From an uncultured Pedobacter sp. (GTDB taxonomy: Bacteria; Bacteroidota; Bacteroidia; Sphingobacteriales; Sphingobacteriaceae), in assembly GCF_913776295.1 (NCBI RefSeq), contig NZ_CAJYOJ010000060.1, forward strand, positions 154,590 to 218,589: DNA of 64,000 nt. Direction: 5' to 3'. The translations under genes and the position numbers were made by a program. Of the stretch, positions 9,780 to 18,532 are shown piece after piece (within the stretch, counting starts at the first letter, position 1; each line of letters starts with the position of its first letter). The notes under the pieces are model-generated. The model was not told the DNA's origin. It was given only the letters and a program-made list of their open reading frames with translations, and made no database searches.

Positions 9780-10403
9780 ATGAAAGAAATATACATCATA
9801 CGCCACGGCGAAACAGAACTCAACAGACAGGGCATAGTACAGGGCAGGGGTATAAATTCTGACTTAAATGATTTAGGCCGGGCCCAGGCAGAAGCTTTTT
9901 ATCAAAAATATAAAAATGTTCCTTTTGATAAAATTTACACGTCTGATCTAAAACGTACCTGGCAAACCGTGCAAAAGTTTATCGATGCGGGATTGCCCTG
10001 GGAAAGGCTTTCGGGATTAGATGAGTTAGCCTGGGGGATATGGGAAGGAAAACCGAATACCGAGGACGCACGTGAGGCTTTCCGGGAAATGTTACAAAGC
10101 TGGGAAAATGGAGATTATACTGCTCATTTTGATGGTGGCGAAAGTGTTCAGGACGTTTATGAACGGTTGAAACAACCCATGGAAGTTTTAATGACCCGCC
10201 CTGAAGAAACAACGGTACTGCTTTGCATGCACGGCAGGGCCATGCGTGTTTTCTTGTGTTTGTTACTGGGTAAACCATTAAGCGAAATGACCGAGTTCCC
10301 ACATCAGAATACCGTGCTCTATAAAATGGGATTCGAGAACGGGCAATTTAGCGTTCTTGAGTTCAACAGTGCCGTTCATTTAGAAGGTTTAGAAATGGGA
10401 TAA
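9780..10403 (+). CDS. Histidine phosphatase family protein (phosphoglycerate-mutase-like)
   Basis: A 207-residue protein with the branch-1 histidine phosphatase motif IRHGETELN (phosphohistidine His9), an Arg in TSDLKRTWQT, and the second histidine in LCMHGRAMR near residue 150. The closest general type is the small phosphatase group (CobC/GpmB-like), which removes phosphate from small molecules; the substrate cannot be read here. It sits between mqnE and mqnA (96 bp after one, about 207 bp before the other), so a role near menaquinone synthesis is possible but unproven. Confidence 0.85.
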   Translation: MKEIYIIRHGETELNRQGIVQGRGINSDLNDLGRAQAEAFYQKYKNVPFDKIYTSDLKRTWQTVQKFIDAGLPWERLSGLDELAWGIWEGKPNTEDAREAFREMLQSWENGDYTAHFDGGESVQDVYERLKQPMEVLMTRPEETTVLLCMHGRAMRVFLCLLLGKPLSEMTEFPHQNTVLYKMGFENGQFSVLEFNSAVHLEGLEMG

Positions 10404-10460
10404 CCCAACGTAAATAAACGGCTTAAGTTCTAGTCGCGAAACAAATCACACAACATGTTT

Positions 10461-10505
10461 TGTCATTCTAAACTTCCGGCCGCTCGGACGGGTGTTTCAG
10501 GACCT
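10461..10505. repeat. Dispersed intergenic repeat, family A, copy 1
   Basis: Contains CTTCCGGCCGCTCGGACGG followed by GTGTTTCAGG. Related copies are at 15941-15990 (opposite orientation) and 44041-44145. It lies between the phosphatase gene and mqnA. Confidence 0.7.
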
Positions 10506-10610
10506 AATGATTAATAGAATTTTATGATGGTTCCTGGAGACACGAGCCAAAGCGAGTCAATAATTGAATAACACGCTTTTCGCCAAACGCGGGGCGCAAA
10601 ATATAACACC

Positions 10611-11336
10611 TTGAATAAGATTAAAATATCGGCTGTTGCCTATACTAATACAAAAGCTTTTATATACGGATTAAAACATTCGGAAATTATCAATAAAATT
10701 GATTTAAGTTTAGATATTCCTTCAGATTGCGCGGCTAAAGTAATTAATGGTCAGGCAGATATCGGTTTAATGCCGGTAGCAGCGATTCCCTTAGTCCCAA
10801 ATGCCAATATTGTGGCAGATTATTGTATAGGTAGTGACGGGGGCGTAAATTCTGTATTTATTTTTAGTGATGTTCCGGCCGATGAAATTAAAACACTAAG
10901 GCTGGATGCACACTCGCGTACATCAAATAACTTAGCTAAAGTATTGCTGAAGTTCCATTGGAAAAGAGAAGTGGCGTTTACAACTGATCCTGATGCTAAA
11001 ACGGATGCTTTTGTTTTGATCGGCGATCGGACTTTTGGTAAAAAAGATGATTTTGCTTACGCTTACGACATGGGAGAGGAATGGAAGAATTTTACTGGTT
11101 TGCCCTTTATGTATGCCGCCTGGGTAGCCAATAAAGAGGTTTCAGCAGATTTTAAGGCCGAATTTAATGCTGCTTTAAAATTCGGTTTAGATCACAGAAA
11201 GGAAGTTTTGGCAGAATTACCAGGGTCACCAAACTTCGATCTGGAAGACTATCTGTATCACAAACTTCAATTTGAAGTAACTGAGGATAGGAAAAAGGCT
11301 TTGAAGCTATTTTTGGGATATATAGAACAGCTATAG
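10611..11336 (+). CDS. mqnA: Chorismate dehydratase
   Basis: A 241-residue protein of the periplasmic-binding-protein-like fold that dehydrates chorismate to 3-enolpyruvyl-benzoate, the first step of the futalosine menaquinone pathway. Landmarks are ISAVAYTNTKAFIYGL at the N terminus, ADIGLMPVAAIP, the LDAHSRTSNNLAKVLL substrate-binding block, and GLPFMYAAWVA. There is no signal peptide, as expected for a cytoplasmic enzyme. The start is a TTG at 10611 (MNKIKISAVAY); no ATG gives a better fit. It is convergent with the hibernation factor gene. Confidence 0.9.
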   Translation: MNKIKISAVAYTNTKAFIYGLKHSEIINKIDLSLDIPSDCAAKVINGQADIGLMPVAAIPLVPNANIVADYCIGSDGGVNSVFIFSDVPADEIKTLRLDAHSRTSNNLAKVLLKFHWKREVAFTTDPDAKTDAFVLIGDRTFGKKDDFAYAYDMGEEWKNFTGLPFMYAAWVANKEVSADFKAEFNAALKFGLDHRKEVLAELPGSPNFDLEDYLYHKLQFEVTEDRKKALKLFLGYIEQL

Positions 11337-11355
11337 CGTACTGTTTCTGTAGATT

Positions 11356-11443
11356 CGTCATTCCCAACTTGATCCGATGTCTATCGGATGGAAATCCTAC
11401 TGCATTTAAAGGCTTTAAGATTCCCGCCTTCGCGGGAATGACG
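11356..11443. repeat. Structured palindromic intergenic repeat
   Basis: Outer arms CGTCATTCCC (11356-11365) and GGGAATGACG (11434-11443) enclose two smaller hairpins, ATCCGAT/ATCGGAT near 11372-11389 and TTCCCGC/GCGGGAA near 11421-11438. It lies between convergent mqnA and the HPF-like gene and may serve as a two-way terminator. The inner ATCCGAT hairpin recurs at 44116-44132. Confidence 0.65.
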
Positions 11444-11455
11444 ATAGAAATTTGA

Positions 11456-11770
11456 TTAGTGGGCCTTCATTTTTCCAGCCACTTTTTCCAATGCACTTTT
11501 TAATTTTGTTAAGGCGCCTGTAATGGCTAAATCGTAAGTATTACCCAGGTTGGTAACCGCTATCGGATCTTTTCCGGTTATTCTGGCCTCTAACAAACAT
11601 CTTTTATCATCCAAACCATCTTTGCTGCCATTCTCATCAGAAAGATGAACTTCCAGGCGGGTAATTAAGTCACTAAATCTACTTAGGCCTTCGTTTAATT
11701 GGTTATTGATTTTTTCTTCGTATTCCTGGTGTATCGTTAAGTTTTTGTCGGTGTTGAGTTGGATCGTCAT
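11456..11770 (-). CDS. HPF/RaiA-like ribosome hibernation factor
   Basis: A 104-residue protein starting MTIQLNTDKNLTIHQE. It has the beta-alpha-beta-beta-beta-alpha plan of short HPF/YfiA proteins: an N-terminal strand, helix EEKINNQLNEGLSRF, strand ITRLEVHLSDENG, the acidic turn DGLDDKRC, strand LEARITGKDPIAV, and a final amphipathic helix. Such proteins sit in the 30S decoding centre and silence or store ribosomes in stationary phase. An upstream in-frame ATG at 11803 would add 11 residues unlike the family; ATG 11770 matches the family start. There is no long-form C-terminal dimerisation domain. Confidence 0.85.
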   Translation of the reverse strand: MTIQLNTDKNLTIHQEYEEKINNQLNEGLSRFSDLITRLEVHLSDENGSKDGLDDKRCLLEARITGKDPIAVTNLGNTYDLAITGALTKLKSALEKVAGKMKAH

Positions 11771-11830
11771 AATTAAAAAGTTTATACAAAGATTAACATA
11801 CAAGTAGATGATTTGTTTAGAAAGTTTAAT

Positions 11831-12216
11831 CGGTTAATCGTATAAATTGGTTAACTGTAACACGGATTGGATGATCATACAACAGGTTTGGAACAGCCCA
11901 TTGTGCCTAAACCTGGTAGGAGCGGACACGGAGTGTAACGAAGTAAAGCGGATAACAGGGCTACACAGCCCGAAATGCACAGAACCTTTCATTCCAAAAA
12001 ATGGTTAACTGTTTTAATCGTATAAACTGGTTAACTGTAGCTCGGATTGGATGATCATACAACAGGATTAGAAAAGCCCAGTGTATCTAAACGTGGTAGG
12101 AGCGGGCACGGAGTGTAACGAAGTAAAGCGGATAACAGGGCTATACAGCCCGAGATGCACAGAACCCTTCATTTCCACAAAAGGGTTAACTGTTTTAATC
12201 GTATAAATTGGTTAAC
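11831..12216. repeat. Tandem duplication of a 180-bp unit upstream of mutS
   Basis: Two nearly identical copies, 180 bp apart (TTAATCGTATAAA at 11834 and 12014), followed by a partial third (from 12195) that ends in GGTTAACT. Each unit carries GAGTGTAACGAAGTAAAGCG and a small GGGCT/AGCCC hairpin (11958-11971 in copy 1). No reading frame spans it. It fills the 569-bp gap between the hibernation factor gene and mutS. Confidence 0.85.
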
Positions 12217-12285
12217 TCTGATATCCTACAAGTAATCAATTTAAACAGTTAAACAACCAATTTTTTTAACTTTTCAACAAAACAG

Positions 12286-12314
12286 TTGTAAAATGCTTAT
12301 TCGTGTTATCTTTA
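12286..12314 (+). promoter_or_regulatory. Candidate mutS promoter
   Basis: TTG (12286-12288), 18 bases, then TATCTTTA (12307-12314), one base from TAnnTTTG. The mutS start is 25 bases further on. Confidence 0.35.
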
Positions 12315-12339
12315 TGGCTTTTGTAAATTCATTTCAGTT

Positions 12340-14952
12340 TTGGCTAAAGACACAAATAAAGAAACCCCGTTAATGCAGCAATACAACGCGATAAAGGCGA
12401 AGTATCCGGGTGCACTTTTACTATTTAGGGTTGGCGATTTTTATGAAACCTTTGGCGAAGATGCCATTAAAACGGCGCAGATTTTAGGCATTGTATTAAC
12501 CAGAAGAGGTACTGGTCCCAATGGTGGCGCCTTAGAACTGGCCGGTTTTCCGCACCACTCTTTAGATAATTACTTATCCAAGCTGGTACGTGCCGGGCAA
12601 CGCGTAGCCATCTGCGATCAGCTTGAAGACCCTAAATCAACCAAAACCATTGTTAAGCGCGGTGTAACAGAGCTGGTTACCCCTGGCGTGGCTTATGGCG
12701 ACAATATTGTAAGCCAGAAGTCTAACAATTTCCTGGCTGCTGTTTTCTTTGATAAAACGCATCTGGGTGTTTCATTTTTAGATATTTCAACAGGCGAATT
12801 TTTAATTGCTCAGGGTAACAGCGACTATATTGATAAACTTTTGCAAGGATTTAAACCTACAGAAGTGATCTTTCAAAAATCAAAGCGACAAGCTTTTACT
12901 GAAAACTTTGGCGATCGTTTTTACACTTTTGGCTTAGATGAATGGCCGTTTACCACTGATTTTGGAAACGAAACCCTGATGAAGCATTTTGAGGTCTCTT
13001 CGTTAAAAGGTTTCGGCATTGAGCGTTTGCAAAGTGGAATTGTGGCCGCTGGCGTGATTTTGCATTATCTGGGTGAAACTGAACACCGCAACCTGCAACA
13101 TATTACTTCCATTAGCAGAATAGAGGAAGACCGCTACATGTGGCTCGACCGCTTTACCATCCGTAATCTGGAGCTTGTGAATTCTCCTAACGACAATGCG
13201 GTAACGCTGTTCGATATTTTAGACCATACTTGCACGCCAATGGGTGCACGCTTGTTGCAAAAGTGGATCATTATGCCGTTAAAAGAATTGAAACCTATTC
13301 AGGAACGGCTGGGAATGGTGGATTACTTTGTAAAACATGAGGACTTACAGGGCGAATTTCTGAGTAATATCAAGCAGATAGGCGATCTAGAACGGTTGAT
13401 ATCGAAGGTCGGTTTACAAAGGGTAGGTCCAAGGGAACTGGTGGCTTTAAAACGGGCACTATATCATATCGAAGCCGTTAAAAAACTGGCAGGCGAATCT
13501 AAAAATCCTTTCCTGATTAAAATAGCCGACCAGCTAAACCCTTGTCTGGCCATAAGAGAACGGATTGAAAGAGAGTTACAGGCTGATCCTCCGGCGTTGC
13601 TGATTAAAGGAAACGTAATTGCTGATGGGGTAGATGAAGATTTAGACCGTTTACGCAAAATTGCTTTTGGCGGAAAGGATTATCTGGTTCAGATCCAGAA
13701 GCGGGAAGCAGAAGCTACAGGTATTCCATCATTAAAAATTGCCTTTAATAATGTTTTCGGTTATTATTTAGAGGTTACCCATACCCATAAAGATAAAGTG
13801 CCGGAAGGTTGGATCCGTAAACAGACTTTGGTAAATGCGGAAAGATACATTACACCAGAACTGAAAGAATACGAAGACCAGATTTTGGGTGCGGAAGAAA
13901 AAATACAGGCTATTGAGATCCGTTTGTATAACGAACTGATGTACGAAACGGCCAGTTACATCAAACCCATCCAGCTTGATTCTTATCTGATCGCCCAGCT
14001 CGACTGTTTGTTGTGTTTTGCCCAGCTGGCGGCTAAAAATCATTATAACAAGCCAAAAGTTACCGAAAATAAAGTGCTTGATATTAAAGGTGGCCGTCAT
14101 CCGGTAATTGAAAAACAGTTACCTGTTGGCACTGAATACATCACCAATGATGTATATCTTGATACAGAAAGTCAGCAGATCATCATGATTACCGGTCCCA
14201 ACATGGCAGGTAAATCTGCTATTTTGCGTCAAACCGCACTGATTGTGTTAATGGCACAAATGGGATCTTTTGTTCCGGCTAAGGATGCAGAAGTTGGGAT
14301 AGTAGATAAGATTTTTACCCGGGTGGGGGCATCTGATAATATCTCTTCGGGCGAAAGTACATTCATGGTCGAAATGAACGAAACGGCAAGTATCCTGAAT
14401 AATATCTCTGATGATAGTTTGATCCTGCTTGATGAAATTGGTCGCGGAACGAGTACATATGATGGTATTTCGATTGCCTGGGCAATTGCGGAATTTCTGC
14501 ATCAGCATCCAACGGCCCGACCTAAAACCTTATTTGCTACGCACTACCATGAGCTAAACGAACTGGCCAATACCATGCCCCGCATTAAAAACTTTAATGT
14601 ATCGGTAAAAGAAATGAGCAATAAGGTAATTTTCTTAAGAAAACTTATACCCGGTGGTAGTGAACATAGCTTTGGTATACATGTGGCAAAAATGGCCGGT
14701 ATGCCGACAAAATTAATAGGCCGTGCGAATGAGATTCTTAAAAAATTAGAAATAGACCGTACAGAAGGACAAAGTATAAAGGATAGCATTAAAAAAGTAC
14801 AAAACCAGGCTTACCAGCTGCAAATGTTCGCCATTGATGATCCAATTTTGGTAAAAATCCGCGATACATTGAATAATCTGGATGTAAATGCGTTAACTCC
14901 TGTAGAAGCCTTGTTAAAACTGGATGAAATACAACGATTGATTAAGAACTAA
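12340..14952 (+). CDS. mutS: DNA mismatch repair protein MutS
   Basis: An 870-residue mismatch-recognition ATPase of normal length. The mismatch-probing Phe-x-Glu is in [11 protein letters not shown] (Phe34, Glu36). The C-terminal ATPase has Walker [11 protein letters not shown] (about 617-626), [15 protein letters not shown], Walker [15 protein letters not shown] and the ATHYHEL switch, followed by a short helix-turn-helix dimerisation tail. It binds mismatches after replication and recruits MutL, which is not in the window. The start is TTG 12340 ([15 protein letters not shown]); the ATG at 12314 is out of frame. A repeat duplication lies directly upstream and a palindrome directly downstream. 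Confidence 0.96.
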   Translation: MAKDTNKETPLMQQYNAIKAKYPGALLLFRVGDFYETFGEDAIKTAQILGIVLTRRGTGPNGGALELAGFPHHSLDNYLSKLVRAGQRVAICDQLEDPKSTKTIVKRGVTELVTPGVAYGDNIVSQKSNNFLAAVFFDKTHLGVSFLDISTGEFLIAQGNSDYIDKLLQGFKPTEVIFQKSKRQAFTENFGDRFYTFGLDEWPFTTDFGNETLMKHFEVSSLKGFGIERLQSGIVAAGVILHYLGETEHRNLQHITSISRIEEDRYMWLDRFTIRNLELVNSPNDNAVTLFDILDHTCTPMGARLLQKWIIMPLKELKPIQERLGMVDYFVKHEDLQGEFLSNIKQIGDLERLISKVGLQRVGPRELVALKRALYHIEAVKKLAGESKNPFLIKIADQLNPCLAIRERIERELQADPPALLIKGNVIADGVDEDLDRLRKIAFGGKDYLVQIQKREAEATGIPSLKIAFNNVFGYYLEVTHTHKDKVPEGWIRKQTLVNAERYITPELKEYEDQILGAEEKIQAIEIRLYNELMYETASYIKPIQLDSYLIAQLDCLLCFAQLAAKNHYNKPKVTENKVLDIKGGRHPVIEKQLPVGTEYITNDVYLDTESQQIIMITGPNMAGKSAILRQTALIVLMAQMGSFVPAKDAEVGIVDKIFTRVGASDNISSGESTFMVEMNETASILNNISDDSLILLDEIGRGTSTYDGISIAWAIAEFLHQHPTARPKTLFATHYHELNELANTMPRIKNFNVSVKEMSNKVIFLRKLIPGGSEHSFGIHVAKMAGMPTKLIGRANEILKKLEIDRTEGQSIKDSIKKVQNQAYQLQMFAIDDPILVKIRDTLNNLDVNALTPVEALLKLDEIQRLIKN

Positions 14953-14963
14953 TAAAGGTTTTG

Positions 14964-15049
14964 GGTGTAAGGTTTAAGGTCAAAGGTTTTAAATCTCACC
15001 ACATGCAACCAATACACAAGAAGATGGAAAGAACCTTAAACCTTACACC
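14964..15049. repeat. 17-bp perfect inverted repeat after mutS
   Basis: GGTGTAAGGTTTAAGGT (14964-14980) and its exact reverse complement (15033-15049), 52 bases apart. The left arm begins 12 bp after the mutS stop; the right arm overlaps the proposed start of the NlpC/P60 gene. Confidence 0.8.
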
Positions 15050-15551
15050 TTTTGCCTTCCGCGTGAAAATAAGCTTACTCTTTTTGGTCACCATCATATT
15101 CTTCCTTTCTTCCTGTGGTGCCAGAAGGTATACCGTTAAAAGCGATACAAAAGCAGCAAGAGCCGCTGACGCGATGGCACAGTTGCAAAGCAAATCGCTC
15201 TATCGTTTTATTACCGATTGGACAGGCGTAAAATACCGTTTCGGCGGTTTAGATAAAAATGGTATTGATTGTTCCGGTTTTGCATTCTTATTGGAGAAAG
15301 AAATATATGGCGTTACCCTTCCACGTATATCACGTGAGCAAGCCAACGTGGTAAAACGTAAAGATGTGGATAACCTGAAAGAGGGGGACCTGCTGTTTTT
15401 TTCTTTTGGCGGAAATGATGTGGATCATGTAGGGGTCTACCTTAATAATGGTTTCTTCGTGCATGCAAGCACCACGAGAGGAGTAATCGTAGATGATTTG
15501 ACTTTACCCGCCTATCAGCGTGTGCTGGTTAAATCGGGTTCGGTGAATTGA
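15024..15551 (+). CDS. NlpC/P60-family lipoprotein peptidase
   Basis: A probable cell-wall endopeptidase. A signal peptide with strong hydrophobic core (LLFLVTIIFFLSSC) ends in a lipobox, then GARRYTVKSD. The NlpC/P60 domain has the catalytic Cys in NGIDCSGFAFLL, preceded by the usual GVKYRFGGLDK, the catalytic His in VDHVGVYLNNG, and FVHASTTRGV. Such enzymes cut peptide cross-links of peptidoglycan. I give ATG 15024 (MERTLNLTPF). GTG 15063 (MKISLLFLVT) is a good alternative because the residues between are encoded by one arm of the inverted repeat. An ATG-like start at 14961 would run through the whole palindrome and is unlikely. Confidence 0.85.
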   Translation: MERTLNLTPFAFRVKISLLFLVTIIFFLSSCGARRYTVKSDTKAARAADAMAQLQSKSLYRFITDWTGVKYRFGGLDKNGIDCSGFAFLLEKEIYGVTLPRISREQANVVKRKDVDNLKEGDLLFFSFGGNDVDHVGVYLNNGFFVHASTTRGVIVDDLTLPAYQRVLVKSGSVN

Positions 15552-15880
15552 TGTTTATTCTTGTCATTCTGAGGGATAATTTATTTTATAAAAATCAATA
15601 TAAATGACGTAACTAATTACTTGCCATACGGCTCAGTCTTGCCTCGGCTCGCCGCCGCCGAAGGGCTCTTACTTTTTGGCATCAAAAAGTAACAAAAAAT
15701 GCCGGCTGAAAATTTTTCTTTTGAAGCCAGTGGTAGGGCTTGGTCAGTGGAGTCCGAAAAATTTGTTAGGCCGGACTTAAGTAGAACGGAGACACAGTGC
15801 GAAGGCCTTTTTGAATGGAAATGCATATTTCATAAGTATTTAACTATCAAATAATTAAAAATAACGTCAATGGTAGCAAA
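15552..15880. repeat. Gene-free stretch with a probable dispersed repeat
   Basis: No convincing coding region. The segment from about 15617 to 15830 (containing TACTTTTTGGCATCAAAAAG, itself palindromic) has the look of an interspersed repeat seen between genes in this group. Only one copy lies in this window, so this is recognition by style. Short open frames on either strand here have no gene-like features. Confidence 0.35.
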
Positions 15881-15882
15881 GC

Positions 15883-15913
15883 GAAGAATCTTTCTTTAAA
15901 TAAAAGATTCTTC
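15883..15913. terminator. Hairpin
   Basis: Perfect 11-bp stem GAAGAATCTTT (15883-15893) with AAAGATTCTTC (15903-15913), 9-base loop, no long T-run. Confidence 0.5.
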
Positions 15914-15940
15914 ATTGCATTCAGAATGACAGATCATAAG

Positions 15941-15990
15941 AAGACCCTGAAACACCCGTCCGACCGGCAGGGCGGAAGTTCAGGGTGACG
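15941..15990. repeat. Dispersed intergenic repeat, family A, copy 2 (inverted)
   Basis: Reads AAACACCCGTCCGACCGGC then GGCGGAAGTTCAGGGTGACG, the reverse orientation of the copies at 10461 and 44041. ACCCTGAA (15944-15951) and TTCAGGGT (15979-15986) make it foldable. Confidence 0.7.
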
Positions 15991-16034
15991 GATCCCAAAA
16001 ACAAAATAATTCCACCATTTTCTGTTGTCCATAT

Positions 16035-16538
16035 ATGCGAATAATCATTATCATCTTCTTATCAATAACCACTTTTTCTACCCATGCACAAGTAAAATTG
16101 CTGACATTGGACGATTTGAATAAACGCATCGGCAATGGTAAAGATACTACCTATGTAATCAACTTTTGGGCAACCTGGTGTTCGCCATGTGTAGCCGAGT
16201 TGCCCAATTTTGAGCAGTTACGGTTAGCCAATTTAACAAAACCTGTTAAGGTACTGTTAGTGAGTCTGGATTTTAAATCAAAATTGCAAAGGGAAGTCAT
16301 TCCATTTGTAAAGCAGAATAAAATCAACGCTGAGGTATTTCTCTTAAATGAACCCGATCAGCAGCAATATATAGAAAGGATCAATAAAAAATGGTCGGGT
16401 GCTATTCCAGCTACGCTGTTCGTAAACAAGAAGACCAGGCAATTCTTTGAGAAAGAATTTACAGAAACCGAGCTGAAAAATACGCTGTTTAACTTCAATA
16501 AATCATCTATCAAACGGAAAAAGGCCAAACACCACTAA
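16035..16538 (+). CDS. Periplasmic thioredoxin-fold protein (TlpA-like)
   Basis: A 167-residue protein with a signal peptide (cleavage after about THAQ) and a thioredoxin fold. The redox motif is WATWCSPC, and the cis-proline loop is GAIPATLF. The body matches the TlpA/ResA branch, which passes electrons to periplasmic disulfides, often in cytochrome c or cell-envelope maturation. The tail is basic (SSIKRKKAKHH). It stands alone, so its partner is unknown. Confidence 0.85.
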   Translation: MRIIIIIFLSITTFSTHAQVKLLTLDDLNKRIGNGKDTTYVINFWATWCSPCVAELPNFEQLRLANLTKPVKVLLVSLDFKSKLQREVIPFVKQNKINAEVFLLNEPDQQQYIERINKKWSGAIPATLFVNKKTRQFFEKEFTETELKNTLFNFNKSSIKRKKAKHH

Positions 16539-16891
16539 ACCACCGTTACCGGTTCACTTCCAGATAGGTTTGAAAATATGAAGGCTTCGTGTATAGAAAG
16601 CATATGCCATTAACTTATCGGTAAATTAAAACCAATATCGCTGATAGCAGTAAAAACGGGGCCTGAATAATATCTTTTGTAACCTATCCGGGCAACAAAA
16701 AGATCATCAATCTATCGTAGGAAAATCGATTTAGGAATAGTTTAATTAGCTATTATCATTTTTAAGTTCGGAAAATTATCCTATTTTTGTTAAGGACTGA
16801 CCGAATAACATGCTGCCCTTACAGGTGATATGGATTGACGACGAAACAGATTGCGTTCACAAAAAAAACCAAAATATCATAATACATCATA
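16539..16891. other. Intergenic stretch before the GH125 gene
   Basis: About 350 bases without a convincing gene. TATTTTTG at 16792-16799 is a perfect -7 element about 93 bases before the GH125 start. A short frame from ATG 16810 (MLPLQVIWIDDET) overlaps the start of the GH125 gene and has no other support. Confidence 0.3.
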
Positions 16892-18316
16892 ATGAGAAGA
16901 AGAACATTTATACAAAACACGGGCCTGTTAGGGGCAGGAGTGGTGGCATCGAAATTTTCTTTCGCGGCTGATCTCGCGTCTGAATTTCCTGTAGTACGTG
17001 TAGCTGCAACGAAAAGGCACTTTCAAAGCAAAGCGATAGATGCTGCCATTAAAACCTTCCATTCGAATGTTAAAAATCCTGAATTGGCCTGGCTGTTTGA
17101 AAATTGTTTTCCAAATACCTTAGATACAACAGTTTATTACACGGAAAAAGAGGGCAGACCAGATACTTATGTGATTACAGGAGACATTGATGCCATGTGG
17201 TTACGGGACAGTTCAGCCCAGGTTTGGCCATACCTCCAATTTGTGAATGAGGATGAGCCTCTTAAAAAACTGATTGCCGGTGTTATTATCCACCAAACCA
17301 AGTGTATTTTAAAAGATCCTTATGCCAATGCTTTTTACGGCGATGCGAACAAGGTAGGCGAGTGGAAAACCGATAAAACGGCTATGCAGCCGGGTGTACA
17401 CGAGCGCAAGTGGGAAATTGATTCGTTGTGTTACCCTATCCGTTTGGCATACCATTATTGGAAAAAAACAGGTGATAAAACGCCGTTTGATGCGAATTGG
17501 AAGAAAGGAATTGAAGCCACCTTAAAAACTTTTAAAGAGCAACAGCGCAAAACCGATAAAGGTCCCTACCATTTCCAGCGGGAAACGACTCAACCAACCG
17601 ATTCGTTACCCATGGCGGGTTATGGTTTTCCTGTAAATCCTGTCGGACTGATTTGTTCTGCATTTCGCCCGAGTGATGACGCGACTATTTTTCCATTTTT
17701 GGTCCCATCTAACTTTTTCGCCGTATCAAGCTTAAAGCAGGCGGCAGAAATGATTAAAGCACTCAACAGCGACAAAACATTAGAAAGCAGTTTATTAAAT
17801 CTTGCCGATGAGGTAAATGCTGCACTTCAAAAATACGCCATTGTAAACCATCCAAAGTATGGTAAAATTTATGCTTTTGAGGTGGATGGTTTTGGCAGTT
17901 CTTATCTAATGGACGACTCGAACGTACCGAGTTTATTGAGTTTGCCTTATTTAGGGGCGATGAAAATTGAAGATCCGATTTATCAGAACACCAGAAAATT
18001 TGCACTTTCGAAAGATAATCCGTATTTCTTTAAAGGTACTGCAGCTGAAGGCATTGGAGGCCCGCATGCAGGGCAAGACATGATTTGGCCAATGAGTATT
18101 ACGATGCGGGCATTAACCTCTAAAGATGATGCGGAGATTAAATATTGTATAGACACTTTGCGTAAAACGCATGCGGGCAAAGGTTTCATGCACGAATCTT
18201 TTAATAAAGATAATCCGGCAAATTTCACCAGGGCCTGGTTTGCCTGGTCAAACACCTTATTTGGAGAGCTGCTTTGGAGAACCTACCACGAAAAACCAGC
18301 TTTATTGAAAGCCTGA
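16892..18316 (+). CDS. GH125 exo-alpha-1,6-mannosidase
   Basis: A 474-residue glycoside hydrolase family 125 protein with a twin-arginine-type signal (MRRRTFIQNTGLLGAG), so probably exported folded. Family landmarks are GDIDAMWLRDSSAQVWPY (about 102-119), HERKWEIDSLCYPIRLAY, GTAAEGIGGPHAGQDMIWPM and the C-terminal KGFMHESFN and FAWSNTLFGELL. These enzymes are metal-independent inverting exo-mannosidases trimming alpha-1,6-mannose from N-glycans or mannan. A GH92 and a GH95 enzyme lie within 7 kb, giving a small glycan-trimming set. Confidence 0.9.
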   Translation: MRRRTFIQNTGLLGAGVVASKFSFAADLASEFPVVRVAATKRHFQSKAIDAAIKTFHSNVKNPELAWLFENCFPNTLDTTVYYTEKEGRPDTYVITGDIDAMWLRDSSAQVWPYLQFVNEDEPLKKLIAGVIIHQTKCILKDPYANAFYGDANKVGEWKTDKTAMQPGVHERKWEIDSLCYPIRLAYHYWKKTGDKTPFDANWKKGIEATLKTFKEQQRKTDKGPYHFQRETTQPTDSLPMAGYGFPVNPVGLICSAFRPSDDATIFPFLVPSNFFAVSSLKQAAEMIKALNSDKTLESSLLNLADEVNAALQKYAIVNHPKYGKIYAFEVDGFGSSYLMDDSNVPSLLSLPYLGAMKIEDPIYQNTRKFALSKDNPYFFKGTAAEGIGGPHAGQDMIWPMSITMRALTSKDDAEIKYCIDTLRKTHAGKGFMHESFNKDNPANFTRAWFAWSNTLFGELLWRTYHEKPALLKA

Positions 18317-18485
18317 TCTAAACAACCCTATTGATAAGTATGATTAAAATTTTTTAATGTGTAGTTTAAATATTAATCAATACGGTTGTTTACTAACCGC
18401 ATAAATAGGGGAGATTTATACTCAAATCAGGAATAAAGAGATCAGTTTACGTAAAAGAGATATCATAACATTGTTTAATGCCTTG

Positions 18486-18493
18486 TACATTTG
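18486..18493 (+). promoter_or_regulatory. Candidate -7 element for the histidine kinase
   Basis: TACATTTG is an exact TAnnTTTG, 39 bases before the TTG start. No TTG is properly spaced upstream. Confidence 0.3.
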
Positions 18494-18532
18494 TATTTTT
18501 TTGTAAATTGCTGAAAATTATCCTCCTTAGTA

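Noticed and set aside
15617..15826. 69-codon minus-strand frame as a real gene
   Set aside because: Sequence lies in what looks like an interspersed repeat, has odd composition and no signal for translation.
16810..16960. Short frame starting MLPLQVIWIDDET
   Set aside because: It overlaps the GH125 start in another frame; no family features or conservation can be argued.
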